A program made the translations under genes and the position numbers. The notes beneath the pieces are model-generated. The model was not told where the DNA came from. It saw only the letters and a list, made by a program, of their open reading frames with translations, and did no database searches. From Pomphorhynchus laevis (Eukaryota; Acanthocephala; Palaeacanthocephala; Echinorhynchida; Pomphorhynchidae): DNA of 64,000 nt. Below, in pieces: positions 39,102-49,049 of this stretch (positions are counted from its first letter, which is position 1; every line of letters begins with the position of its first letter). Location of the stretch: NCBI GenBank assembly GCA_012934845.2, contig WNNJ02000632.1:37454-101453 (forward strand), written 5' to 3'.

Positions 39102-39925
39102 GCTGATTGGCCTGACTTTGGCGAACCCTCTTGCCCTGAAAATTTCCTTCGTTTTCTTAGCATATTACGAAGTCAACATGTCTTCGAACACTCACCAGTT
39201 ATTCATTGCAGTGCTGGTATCGGAAGAAGTGGCACGTTTGCTTTTGTAGATATCGTACTCACTCTACTTGCAGCAAGTGAAGGTTGTAACTCTCATGCTC
39301 AACTTATGAATATTTTACACAATCTTCGTAATGAACGTCCTGGGCTTATTCAAACACCGGAGCAGCTCAGATTCTGTTTCCTATCAATCATACGAGCGTT
39401 CTGCGATGTCAACATGAAGATCAACCCTAAATGGGTATCGGAGTTTATCGATTTTATTGAAGAATATTCTTCTATAAATCTAAAATCTGTTTTTACCGAA
39501 ACTGCAAAACAAGAAAATAGCCTTACACATCCAGATTCGACAACGGCAACGCCTTCTGATACAATATTAACTAATGATGATAACGTTGATCAACTATGCG
39601 AGGAAGTAATGAATCACATGCTAGACCAATGCTGCAGCACGAAGGCATTTAATATCGATATGATAGCTGGATATTCAAGAATGAAGGTTGTTACGTGTGG
39701 AAAACTGGTCGATAAAATAGAATTCGTCAAGAATTGCTTGGTAAGTTCTGATGAATCATCATCTACATCTGATGAGGATTTCGATAAAAACGGCGTCGAT
39801 CTCGACGATTGCTGGACTGAAACAGACAGTTCAACTTTTTTTCATAACTTAACTTAAAATTGTTATTTACTTTCATTTATTGTAAGTGGTTTTTTGTTTT
39901 CCTTTAACTATTTAGAATGATCTTT
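39102..39925 (+). pseudogene. PTP1B-like tyrosine phosphatase, 5'-truncated copy
   Basis: The open frame begins at ADWPDFGEPSCPENFLRF, the WPD loop with its general-acid Asp. It continues through PVIHCSAGIGRSGTFAFVD, the C-x5-R catalytic signature with Cys and Arg intact, and LRNERPGLIQTPEQLRFCFL, the Q-loop region. The order and wording match non-receptor phosphatases of the PTPN1/PTPN2 type. It continues with an acidic C-terminal tail to a stop at 39855-39857. The N-terminal half of the catalytic domain (substrate-recognition loop, phosphotyrosine loop) is absent, so it cannot work alone. The segment is intronless and flanked by 15-bp repeats, as in a truncated retrocopy, but has no A-tail. 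The absence of stops suggests a recent copy. Confidence 0.85.
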
Positions 39926-40056
39926 AATCTTATTAATTATTATTTATCTTTATTTTTATTTATATATCGTATAAAATACCTAGACTCGGTTATCTGATTT
40001 GCTTTGTTCTACTGACAAGTTATTATTGACATGTATACTTTGTTTTCCAGCTAAAA
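39926..40056 (+). repeat. Right flanking repeat and second PLE-derived unit
   Basis: It begins with AATCTTATTAATTAT (39926-39940), then resumes the PLE-like unit with CTAGACTCGGTTATCTGATT and the same 50-bp extension as at 38950-39000, ending GTTTTCCAGCTAAA. Confidence 0.7.
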
Positions 40057-40169
40057 TAACCTCTGTTAGAAATACTAAAACTATGTATTCTTGATAAAAC
40101 ATTATTTTTCTGCTAATTTTGATGTTTAAGGATTTTTTTCATTTAATAATTTTACAATATACAAAACAA

Positions 40170-40330
40170 AATATTATTAAAAATTTATTTAAACTCTTAA
40201 AATGAAAATTTTATGGATGGATAATATACCTTGGATTTATATTTTAATTTATTTAATGCAACATTGCAGTTCCTCCAGATAACATCTAGTCCTTATTCTG
40301 TTACAAAGTATATTATTTATTTATTTTTTA
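40170..40330 (+). mobile_element. PLE 3' scrap with internal deletion
   Basis: AATTTATTTAAACTCTTAAA and TTTTATGGATGGATAAT match the end of the RT, and GCAGTTCCTCCAGATAACAT matches the 3' structured block, but the pseudoknot region between is missing. Confidence 0.65.
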
Positions 40331-40429
40331 TAATAATATATACAGAACACTCAAAACATATACACATAGTAACCGTAAAACATCTCATACCATGAATATG
40401 TTAGCTAAAAGTGTTGTCTATAAGGAGAT

Positions 40430-41640
40430 TGCACATATTTAGTCGTTCCTTTTTAAGTCCTGGCATATTTGATTGCGTTGAGCCATGACAAGAGGTAATT
40501 GTAAGGTCATAAACGCTGCCTTTACCATTTGTGTAGATATTACCTGTCTTAAGTGATAAATGCAATCTGTGTAACCTCTATCCGTGCAACACGACGAGAT
40601 AAATGTACACAATTCAATTCTCTCTATTCGTTCCGCATATTTGTCTTTTTAAGCTTTCGTGGTAATTGAAAGGGCTGGATTCGGATAACAGATAGCAAGA
40701 CAGTGCAAAGCTGTTATATACACATGTCGACGAACAACCGCTCCGTCGAGTTTCAATTAAGTCCATTAAACCCTATAGCATTTGTGTCCCTAGTCGTTGC
40801 AGAATTCATGAATGTGACTGAATTCGGTACAGGTTGTAAAACAGCTTCAACGACAACGCATTTAATCAACTTTTTTAGTTCGTTTGCAATCGTGTTGCGG
40901 ATTATTTTGACGAATTATGGTCATGACATTGGTTTTGCAAGAAAGGGCGTACGTGACATTACATTCCTCCCCCGCATGAACATTTTTCAGCTCGGCTTTT
41001 CTTTTTAGATCATATCTCACTCCCATTGCATCGTGAAATTCAAGTTTAGACATCGCCCATACTGTACTATGATTGACTGAGTGCAACCACGTGGAGGCTC
41101 CTTTAATATTAGCGTTTATGAGTATTATTTTAAAATCTCGGTCCGGACATTCAATCAGGTGATTACGTTCACCAATTGTTCTGGCTTTATTTGATGTTCG
41201 AATCTGTTCAATTATATTGTTGTCTCGATCGTTGATATGTTCCTGTAGCACCTTCCAATAATATGCTTAACGATTTTAAATTGGGGAATTTGATATCTCC
41301 CAGTACCCCGATCTCAGGTATTCCCCAGACCCACATCTCAGCGGTAATCTTATGACTCTACGCATTTCATTATCTATGCATTTCAGATCGAGCATACTAA
41401 GTAGCAGTTCTTAGTGCAAATATTTTGTGGCATGTTGGAACCACTTTTCTTTAACTTGACATGTACGTTTTATGTAATTCCATTGTAGCTGAACTGAGTT
41501 AGTTAAGATTACATAAGCGGAATGTGGTACCAAATCTATCATTTGCGATTTCGAGTGTAATAATCAAGCCAACCTGATATTTTTTTCTTTTACTTTTGCT
41601 TCTGTAAAGGTATCATTCCCAATTAAGCTACCCAAAAATT
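40430..41640 (-). mobile_element. Group 1 LINE, C-terminal fragment (G)
   Basis: The minus-strand ORF at 40862-41251 has NANIKGASTWLHSVNHSTVW, LEFHDAMGVRYDLKRKAE and TYALSCKTNVMTIIRQN, the pre-finger and finger region; here the first finger Cys pair is degraded. Nearer the 3' end, SSPFNYHESLKRQICGTNRE is a decayed form of the RLE K-x-x-KY block. Upstream traces of the RT thumb (GSLIGN) reach about 41640. Confidence 0.7.
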
Positions 41641-41920
41641 TTACAGTTAAATATATCAGTTAAATATCCGTTAAATATATCATTTATAAGTTCAAATTTT
41701 GACTACTGGCTACTAACGTTATTTAACAATAACGTTTTAACATGTCGTAAAATATTTATTTTGTTTGAATTCTTTAATTTGATAATGGTTAAAAATTACC
41801 ATTTAGTTTTCATACTATTTCAAGATATTCAAAATTTTTTAGAATGATCGCCAAAGATTTCAATTTTTCAAAAAGTTAAATTATTTGTAGGAAAATATGA
41901 TGTAAAATTTATTTTAGCGT

Positions 41921-42015
41921 CCTGCTGTATTAAGAATAAGAACAATGCCAGTGAGGAAAAATTCGTGCACACGACCAGAAGAATTTCAGCTCACAGATCC
42001 AATCAAGTTAAATTA
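41921..42015 (+). repeat. SINE 3' part
   Basis: It shares the end segment (AGAAGAATTTCAGCTCACAG, then ATCAAGTTAAA) and the AATACCTGTGAGGA-like block with 42296-42400, but lacks the tRNA-like head, as in a 5'-truncated SINE. Confidence 0.65.
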
Positions 42016-42149
42016 AAAACATTACACGAGGCAGCATGAAAAGCAGTTATTTTGCTGGCGGATCACACATCCAAGGTAGGTTTCTAAAAGATCGTTAGAA
42101 TATAATATCCTACAGAAAGTAATATACAGAAATGTATATCTATACCACT

Positions 42150-42400
42150 GAAGCAGCCAGTCTAGTGGATGTAACATTGAATTGCGATACAGACGTGCTG
42201 AGTTCAAATCCGATCAGCATCAATGTATGGAGAAAGCAGGTAATAAGGGTCTGAGTCAGCATATGATGAGATTTACCCAGTCTGATTAGTAGAATCCTCC
42301 TGTATCAAAAACAGGAACAATACCTGTGAGGATAATATCGTGCAACAATCAGAAGAATTTCAGCTCACAGATGTAATCAAGTTAAAACAAAATTTAATGT
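42150..42400 (+). mobile_element. tRNA-derived SINE
   Basis: The head resembles a pol III promoter. A-box-like CAGTCTAGTGG is at 42158-42168 and B-box-like AGTTCAAATCC at 42201-42211 (consensus GGTTCGANTCC), 43 bp apart as in tRNA genes. The tRNA fold is not complete, so it is not a working tRNA gene. The body ends in a segment repeated at 41921-42015. Confidence 0.65.
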
Positions 42401-42534
42401 AACAAAATATGTTACAACATCAGATCATTTATGTGATCTAATTTTTACGTTTCATTTATGTGATCTAACTGATTGGTCGTTTCAAAGTGTAAAGTCGATT
42501 CGGAAAATGTTACTTTTGTATTAGTATGATGTTG

Positions 42535-42665
42535 CAAAAATGACATCGCGATGCATCAGAGGAACGCGTTCTGCAATCGGACGTCCAGAATTTTGAACCC
42601 AAACTGAACTTAATTATCATTTACGGGCCCATTTGCGGGTAACCCAGAGATTGTAAAATAATAAT
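42535..42665 (+). mobile_element. Group 1 LINE 3'-end fragment (H)
   Basis: The translation MTSRCIRGTRSAIGRPEF matches the last residues of group 1 proteins (copy C: ASMCIRAARSTRGHPARV). It is followed by the 3' motif CCCATTTGCGGGTAACC at 42628-42644 and a short AT-rich tail. Confidence 0.8.
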
Positions 42666-42879
42666 AATAGATTTAAAAAAAAGTATGATGTTAATGCTAT
42701 TAACATTATATTAGTTAATATCGCTAATATTAGTGATATTAACTGTTATAATATTAAGTGTAACTCTAAGGAACACTTTAAGTAAAAAAATGTAGAAGCA
42801 TAAATCAATGCAAATGATAAAAATCGATTATTTATTAGTTTAGTAACAAGTTTTCACAGTCTAGTCACAAGTAAAAAGC

Positions 42880-44733
42880 CTAGTTGTTTTGAAATAGATT
42901 GAATAGTCTTGATGCAACACTACTCCCACCTCCAGAGGATTGTTTGTGCTTTCTGTTTTGACTATGCTGATCATTATTCATTTCATGCGAAGATTCCTTG
43001 TTAGTAGAGTCAGCACTGTCGTCCATAATCGTTTCTTTAACGGCAACTTCCTTATTCTCAAGATCGACCAATCTTGTAAGGCATCGCTCGCCAACAGGCC
43101 ATTGCTTACCTTTTGCCATTATAAATGAATTTGGTGGATCATGAACAGCATTTTTCGAATTGAATGAAAATATGCGTACGTCCTGCTCGGGTTGCATTAT
43201 AGTATTTCTTGGAAATTTATGTTCTGCGTAATTTGTGCCATCGTCAACGTTGGAGTTAAAGTTGTCGTGAGAACAGGAACGACTAAGTACCCATCCTCCA
43301 ATCGATACGGAGTGAACTGAAGTGTTTTTCAAAGTGATAAAATTCTCATTAGGTGATTCATCTTCGTTTAATGCAATTGGGCCAAAATGCTGAGAGCTGG
43401 AACTAAATCTAACTGATAGCTTACTTTCACTAATATCGTCCATATCTTGGAGACAACGACGTTTCCTACTAGGTATATTTAGACGATCTTCTTCGCTTTC
43501 AACAAGACGACGATATGTTTCAATCTCTTGATCTAAAGTGATCTTGATATCCAATAGTTGATGGTAATCTTCATTCAATGTCTGGTATTCGCGTTGAGCA
43601 GTGGATAGCTTATTCTCGAGGCTATCAATTCGCTGTTCCCATTGATCTTGACGATACTGGTTTCGCTCTTCAGCGTCGTGAAGTGCTTTGTCTCGTGAAA
43701 CTAGTTTAGCATTTAAGTGATCTCTGTCAGTACATAGCTCGCTAATACGCCTTCTGCATTGATCAAGTTCAGATTTCTGAACTTGAGCAGTAGTGCTTGT
43801 ATGAGACAGTTGCTGCTCCAAGTCCTCCAAGCGACGACGGTATTTAACGTCGATTTCAATTCGCATTTGATCAATCTTTTCCTCTGTGTCCTGTCGAATC
43901 TCCTGTAGATGATGACGCATGTAGCTATCATTAAGTGCGCGATCATCTGCCTCAGCGCTATTTGCACGCGCAGATAAATTGGCTACTTCAGCAGCAGCCA
44001 GCTTTACCCGCTCAATTTCCTGTTCACTTACCTGACGGAGAAACTCCAACTCCTCAGTAAGTGTTAGATTTCGATTTTCATAGTCAATACGAAGCAGAGT
44101 TTCAGATTCAAGCTGCTTTTTCGTTCTGCTACTCTGCCGTTCCATTTCGGACATGGCCGAATGAAGTTTGACTAGATCTTCTGATCTACGTTCAAGTTCA
44201 CTCGAAAGAGTGGTGTTCTTCGCTTTCACATTGGCAAGATCTTCTTCGAGTTTTGAAATCTGATCTTCTAGCTTTTGAAGCTCAGCTTCTTTAAGCTTTA
44301 GTTTAGTATCAGCATCACCAACCAGCGACCGATATCTGCTAACATCAATTTCTAGACGAGCTCTCTCCCTAGAAACATCGTCTAGCATTTTTCGTACTTC
44401 AGACAACTCGCTATCGTAAATACGACGAAGCTCTTTCAACTCACTTTCTTGAGTACTTGAATAATTGTGTACAATGGTTTTCAACTGACAGTTTTCAGTT
44501 TCAAGATTACGAACATTGTCGATGTACGATGCAAGTCTATCGTTCAGCGCAATAAGTTCTTCTTTCTCTTGGAGTCTTATTGATTTGCGATCAACGGATA
44601 TTGTACTAGCAGTACTACACGTAGACGATTTGCTCTTAATTTGACATGATTTTAAAAGTTCAGGTGTACCACCAGCGGCATTACGTTCGCTGTTGTTTTT
44701 AGCACTTTCCACACATTCCGCAATAGAAGACAT
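42880..44733 (-). CDS. Nuclear lamin-like intermediate filament protein
   Basis: 617 residues in one exon. Residues 1-53 are a Ser/Thr-rich head. The coiled-coil rod runs from about 56 to 420, opening with LNDRLASYIDNVRNLETEN (63-81) and closing with DYHQLLDIKITLDQEIETYR and RLVESEEDRLN (389-419), the two signature helix ends of intermediate filaments. The length, about 365, is the long lamin/protostome type. A basic cluster SRKRR (422-426) is a probable nuclear localisation signal. An Ig-like lamin tail domain spans about 450-570 (NENFITLKNTSVHSVSIGGW). The protein ends in RLFNLFQNN, with no CaaX prenylation box, unlike most lamins. On the minus strand ATTATAG directly precedes the ATG, so a 5'-UTR intron or trans-splice site is possible. 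AATAAA lies about 45 bp after the stop. It would form filaments at the nuclear periphery. A cytoplasmic filament protein is the alternative; the NLS argues for a lamin. Confidence 0.9.
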   Translation of the reverse strand: MSSIAECVESAKNNSERNAAGGTPELLKSCQIKSKSSTCSTASTISVDRKSIRLQEKEELIALNDRLASYIDNVRNLETENCQLKTIVHNYSSTQESELKELRRIYDSELSEVRKMLDDVSRERARLEIDVSRYRSLVGDADTKLKLKEAELQKLEDQISKLEEDLANVKAKNTTLSSELERRSEDLVKLHSAMSEMERQSSRTKKQLESETLLRIDYENRNLTLTEELEFLRQVSEQEIERVKLAAAEVANLSARANSAEADDRALNDSYMRHHLQEIRQDTEEKIDQMRIEIDVKYRRRLEDLEQQLSHTSTTAQVQKSELDQCRRRISELCTDRDHLNAKLVSRDKALHDAEERNQYRQDQWEQRIDSLENKLSTAQREYQTLNEDYHQLLDIKITLDQEIETYRRLVESEEDRLNIPSRKRRCLQDMDDISESKLSVRFSSSSQHFGPIALNEDESPNENFITLKNTSVHSVSIGGWVLSRSCSHDNFNSNVDDGTNYAEHKFPRNTIMQPEQDVRIFSFNSKNAVHDPPNSFIMAKGKQWPVGERCLTRLVDLENKEVAVKETIMDDSADSTNKESSHEMNNDQHSQNRKHKQSSGGGSSVASRLFNLFQNN

Positions 44734-44929
44734 CTATAATTTAGGAATATATAATTTAGTACATATACTATTATATACATAATTTATTAAACTTATGTAC
44801 TCTAACTTTTAACGCAACAGTTTTTACACTATTGAACATATTTCAAATTAAAATTATTAAATTTTAAGATGATTTATGCTAAGAATTCATACAGAAATAG
44901 TAAAGACAGATAATTGAAAAAAGGATAAG

Positions 44930-46790
44930 GGTTATTCTATAAAAGACAGTATAAAAAGAGCTAACCCTAAAATAAAAGGAGTTAGATATTTTACATCTAA
45001 AAAATCAGTATGTTCATTATATAAATATAATGGCCTGGCAATTTTAATTTAACTAAAGACGAATTTAAATGATTTAAAAAGTAAAATATGATAATCGATT
45101 CTTATCGCATCGATTTTGAATTTTGCATTTATAAAAAATATATTTACTTTTAGATCTAATAGTTTACTAACACAAAAATATACACAATCAATCAAAATCC
45201 TTTATTATGAAATAAAGCAGCAATATGAACGTAGTGAGTTGAGTTTAGAATCAATTATTACAAGTCACTGTTCTATAATGGATAAAAAGGGTATAAAGGT
45301 TGAATTAGATAATAAAACTATACCTATATTATATTGGAATCCAAAATTACATAAAAATCCAATAAAACCTAGGTTCATATGTAGTGCGTTTAAATGTACA
45401 TTAAAACCACTTTCTGTTTATATGAATAAAATGCTTAAAGTAATTAAAGCACATTTTAAAAAATATTGCAAGGTAATCGAAATTAATACTGGTATAAAAC
45501 ACTATTTCAGTATTAATTCTACAAAAGAATTTTTAGAACAGACAAAAGGAATAAATTTTCAAAATATAAATACATACGATTTTAGTACGCTTTATACAAA
45601 TCTAGATTTAGTAGATATTAAAGAAGCGTTAGTAAAATTAATTAATCTTATATTCGGAAAAAGATATACATATATATGTTATAATAATTATAACGCCTAT
45701 CTAACAAAAATTAAACCATCAAATAAATATAAATATATGGATAAAATTGAATTAATAGAATCCTAAATATTTTGATAAATCAAAATTATTTAAAAGTAGG
45801 GACATCTATATTTAGACAAGTAAAAGGTGTTCCAATGGGTGGTAATAGTAGCCCAATTATAGCTGACTTGTTTTTAAGCTTTATAGAATATGAATTTGTT
45901 CATAACTGTGTAAAAACTAAATCTAAACAATATAAATATATGAAATATATGTTTCGATACATTGATGATATATGTGTATTTAATTCTAATAATTTTTATT
46001 CAATTAGTGAGCACATTTATCCAGAAAGCCTTATTCTTAACAAAACCAATATTAATGATAAAGAAGGTGTATATCTAGATATGAACATTAAATTAACATT
46101 AACTAAAACTACTGTTAATTTATATCGTAAAGATGACATATTTAAATTTACAAGAAACATATTTTTGCATGAGCATTCATGCATACCATATAATATAAAA
46201 TATAATACATTAAATAATGAAATTTTAAGAATTGCAACAATTTGTAATGATATTGGCTTTCTTAAAAATCATTTAAATAATTTAATAGATACATATTTTA
46301 AACTAGGTTACTATAAAAATAACATCAAGCAGAAAATAGTAAAATATATAAATCAACACAATAATATAAAGAATAAATTTAAACTCTTAAGTGGCAAATT
46401 TTTATGGATGAATAATAAATAATATACTTTGCATTAGAATAAGATACTAGATAGTTATTTCAGAGGAAATACATCATTAGCATGTATTTGGCCCCGCTGC
46501 TATGTTGGGTAGAGGAGTTAGGGGCCGAAACCTGATAGCATAGCAGTTCCTCCTGATGACCTCTAATTCTTATTCTGATACAACGTCTGTTATTTATTAG
46601 TCAATTCATAAAAATGACGTTTATTTTAAATTTTATTTTTTATTTTTATTTTTTAACTTGATTAAAATTATAGAAAATCTAAAAACAATTATTAATTTTA
46701 TTATTTAATTATTAAATTTTGATTTAGCATTATTATGTTTTGTTTATTTTATAATTATATAACAATACGTAGACTCAGTTAGCTGATTTA
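44930..46790 (+). mobile_element. Penelope-like element, 5'-truncated (copy at 45 kb)
   Basis: A scrap near 44940-45060 reads RANPKIKGVRYFTSKKS. Then 45225-46790 repeats the 20-kb copy almost base for base: RT blocks YDFSTLYTNLD, GGNSSPIIADLFLSFIEYEF and FRYIDDICVFN, the structured 3' RNA (46460-46575), and the end word GTAGACTCAGTTAGCTGATT. The coding part is broken by about one frameshift, at a different place from the 20-kb copy, so the two broke independently after copying. Confidence 0.85.
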
Positions 46791-46799
46791 ATATTTGCT

Positions 46800-47140
46800 T
46801 ACAAGTTTACAGTGTTTGAAAAAGTAAGGAAATAATAAAAAAATATTTATTCATAACAAATATTATATGATGCAAATGTTAATCAGATCAAAGGCTGAGT
46901 TAGTTATTATATATTGCCAAAGCTTTCGCCGCGTTACGGCTTCGTCAGTGGCTCATTGGATGTTATTTATATTTCTCAAATCTTTTTTAAATATTATATG
47001 TCATTATAACTATGATATAATTTTATCACATATAACTTTATCATTAAAACTATGCGCTTTAATAGACTGACTAATATTTAGTTCTTGTGGACAGACACTG
47101 CCTTCATTGCAGTTGTTTGTGGAACTGTGAAAAACATGTG
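46800..47140. other. No gene seen; hammerhead-like word on the minus strand
   Basis: The stretch is AT-rich. On the minus strand 46921-46950 reads CACTGACGAAGCCGTAACGC and GGCGAAAGCT, with CTGACGA and GAAA flanking a GCCG/CGGC stem, as in the core of a hammerhead ribozyme but with one extra A. Stems I and III were not found. Confidence 0.35.
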
Positions 47141-47468
47141 AGTTGTTGTATTTTTTCTACTGATTTAGGAAATATAGGAGATTGGTGACTGTAGTTTTGA
47201 TATCAGTGTTGTTTGTACATCTCTGGACCTGACCTAGCAAACATATAAGAGGAATCATTGACATAAGATTTCTTTTCCATATGTAGGGATGAAGGAAAAC
47301 CGCACAAAAATGTAGAATGAATGCATGAAGATACATATGCACTAGGAACCTCAATTAAAGTTCGCACTTTACAAGTTATAGTGATATATTCAATTCTAAG
47401 ACGATTAAAATGCAACTATTGATTTCAAAGTCGTTACCATTATGTTGTATTGTTACTGATATGATCCC

Positions 47469-47657
47469 TCAAGCACTAAGATGAGACAAACCATGATATG
47501 TTGTGTTAATCGTACGTAGGTAAGCATATGGTTTAATAAAAGATTTTAGACCCGCAATTAGTTCACTTTTAGGACCGATATAGTTAAACCCACGGTTATA
47601 ACACTCTTCCTTAAGATCAACTAGCCTCAATGTTCCTGGTTCTGCGGTTTGCTGCAT
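47469..47657 (-). CDS. Small SAP-domain-like ORF
   Basis: 62 codons. Residues 9-40 read TLRLVDLKEECYNRGFNYIG and PKSELIAGLKSFI, which fits the SAP motif (L-x-x-x-L-K-x-x-C-x-x-R-G-L...G-x-K-x-x-L-I-x-x-L), a helix-turn-helix that binds DNA in nuclear proteins. The protein is far shorter than SAP proteins known to me, so this is an exon or a relic. The minus strand at 47203-47415 has another open stretch of 70 codons that I cannot identify. Confidence 0.4.
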   Translation of the reverse strand: MQQTAEPGTLRLVDLKEECYNRGFNYIGPKSELIAGLKSFIKPYAYLRTINTTYHGLSHLSA

Positions 47658-47705
47658 TAATTCAACGACCAGTTATGTCGTTGAAGTCACCAAGTAATAT
47701 GCCAA
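47643..47705 (-). mobile_element. Jockey-like LINE endonuclease scrap
   Basis: About 60 bp match 30777-30840 of the Jockey-like LINE and encode LLGDFNDITGR, then stop, then INAANR. It abuts and slightly overlaps the start of the SAP-like ORF. Confidence 0.75.
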
Positions 47706-47710
47706 CCTTA

Positions 47711-48475
47711 TTATAAAATAGACCCAATGTAAATGGGAACACATGTAATAAATTAATATAAAATAACTTATACTTTAGTAAGAATAAAGTTTATATTTTA
47801 TTACATATTCTTAATCCGAATTGAATTCATTAATACAAAATTATTATTAAACATCAAGTACAATAAATTAAATCGATGAATATAAAATATCGTTTTTAGG
47901 GATAATTAACATATAAATACTTAAAGAAAGAGTAATTTAATAAAAGATAATAAAAATGCAAGCAACCTGTTTTTAACGTTTAAGTAACGTTTTTTAAAAC
48001 ACCAGTAAATACGTTGATGAAAAATAGCGATTTGATCCTTTACACTGTTAACTTCAATTCGGATAAAACAAACGACTCAATTAAAGTGATATTATAAAAT
48101 GGCGCCAATGTAAAAGGGAACACATTTAATAAATAAATATAAAATAACTTAAACTTTTGTAAGAATAAAGTTTATATTTTATAACATATTCTTAATCTGA
48201 ATCGAATTCATTAATAAAAAATTATTATTAAACATCAAGTACAATAAATTAAATCGATGAATATAAAATATCGTTTTTAGGGATAATTAACATATAAATA
48301 CTTTAAGAAAGATTAAAGTATTAATAAAAAATCTATCTTTAAGATAGATTTTTTATTATCAATTAAAGATAATAAAAAATACAAGCAAACTGTTTTTAAC
48401 GTTTAAGCAACGTTTTTTTTCAAAACACCTGTAAATAGGTTGATGAAAATAGCGATTTGATCGTTAAAAATGTTA
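47711..48475. repeat. Two tandem copies of a repeat of about 380 bp
   Basis: Unit 1 starts at 47711 and unit 2 at 48092 (TTATAAAATRG.CCAATGTAAA in both), and similarity continues to GCGATTTGATC at 48027 and 48452. Unit 2 carries an extra stretch of about 44 bp with a 17-bp perfect hairpin (48323-48357, AATAAAAAATCTATCTT and its complement). No coding potential is seen. Confidence 0.8.
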
Positions 48476-48479
48476 TCTT

Positions 48480-49015
48480 TAAAAGGTCTCACCACCCTCT
48501 TCCGCTCATGTTCTTTATTATACATGCAGCATTTCCAGGCTGAACGGCTACACTGATCAGCTGAAACAGGAAAACACGGGTTCGCTGTTCCACAGTTGCG
48601 CGGATTAAACGTGTGACAAGTTCATGAAGGAACGCGAGAGAAAGTGGCTTAATCGCTCATGTACTTTCAACTGGCCCTAGCGTGAACATGTATTGACGGC
48701 TATCAATGTTAGCGTATTTGTAAGCTTTCTTAGTTTCGGAGTTCTTTGACGCACAAGCCGCGCGGTATACCGAAATGCAATGGTTGCTAGGTAATGTGGT
48801 ATCCACACAAGTGAAGTCCCATAGATACAGTCTACAGGAGGATCAGGGAGTCAGTGTTCAACCGTCAGGTCGTTTGCCGTCAACTCTGCAGACTCACATA
48901 GGCTCCAACCGTGAAGGGAAGCCAATGGAAGTCAATGCAATCTGTAGGAAATTCACCGCGTTGGCATGGCGGGAATTTCGAGACTTTGATCGGCAACAGT
49001 CTAGATCGTGATTTC
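48480..49015 (-). mobile_element. Group 2 RLE-type LINE, C-terminal part
   Basis: On the minus strand, IALTSIGFPSRLEPM, then CRVDGKRPDG, LYLWDFTCVDT, YANIDSRQYMFTLGPVEST and FLFQLISVAVQPGNAACIIK follow the group 2 order, with the RLE core R-P-D-G and D-F-T-C. Stops interrupt it. It probably belongs to the same element as the thumb fragment at 50310-50590, with the CR1 piece inserted between. Confidence 0.75.
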
Positions 49016-49049
49016 ATACTGTATCGACTTCGTAACCGCAGATATTGAT

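Noticed and set aside
42150-42225. Possible tRNA gene
   Set aside because: Box A and B are present but the acceptor and anticodon stems do not pair, and the sequence is joined to a repeated tail; a SINE explains it better.
47711-48475. Pair of long terminal repeats of an LTR element
   Set aside because: The two copies are almost directly adjacent with only a few dozen bases between them and no gag or pol; a tandem repeat is the simpler reading.
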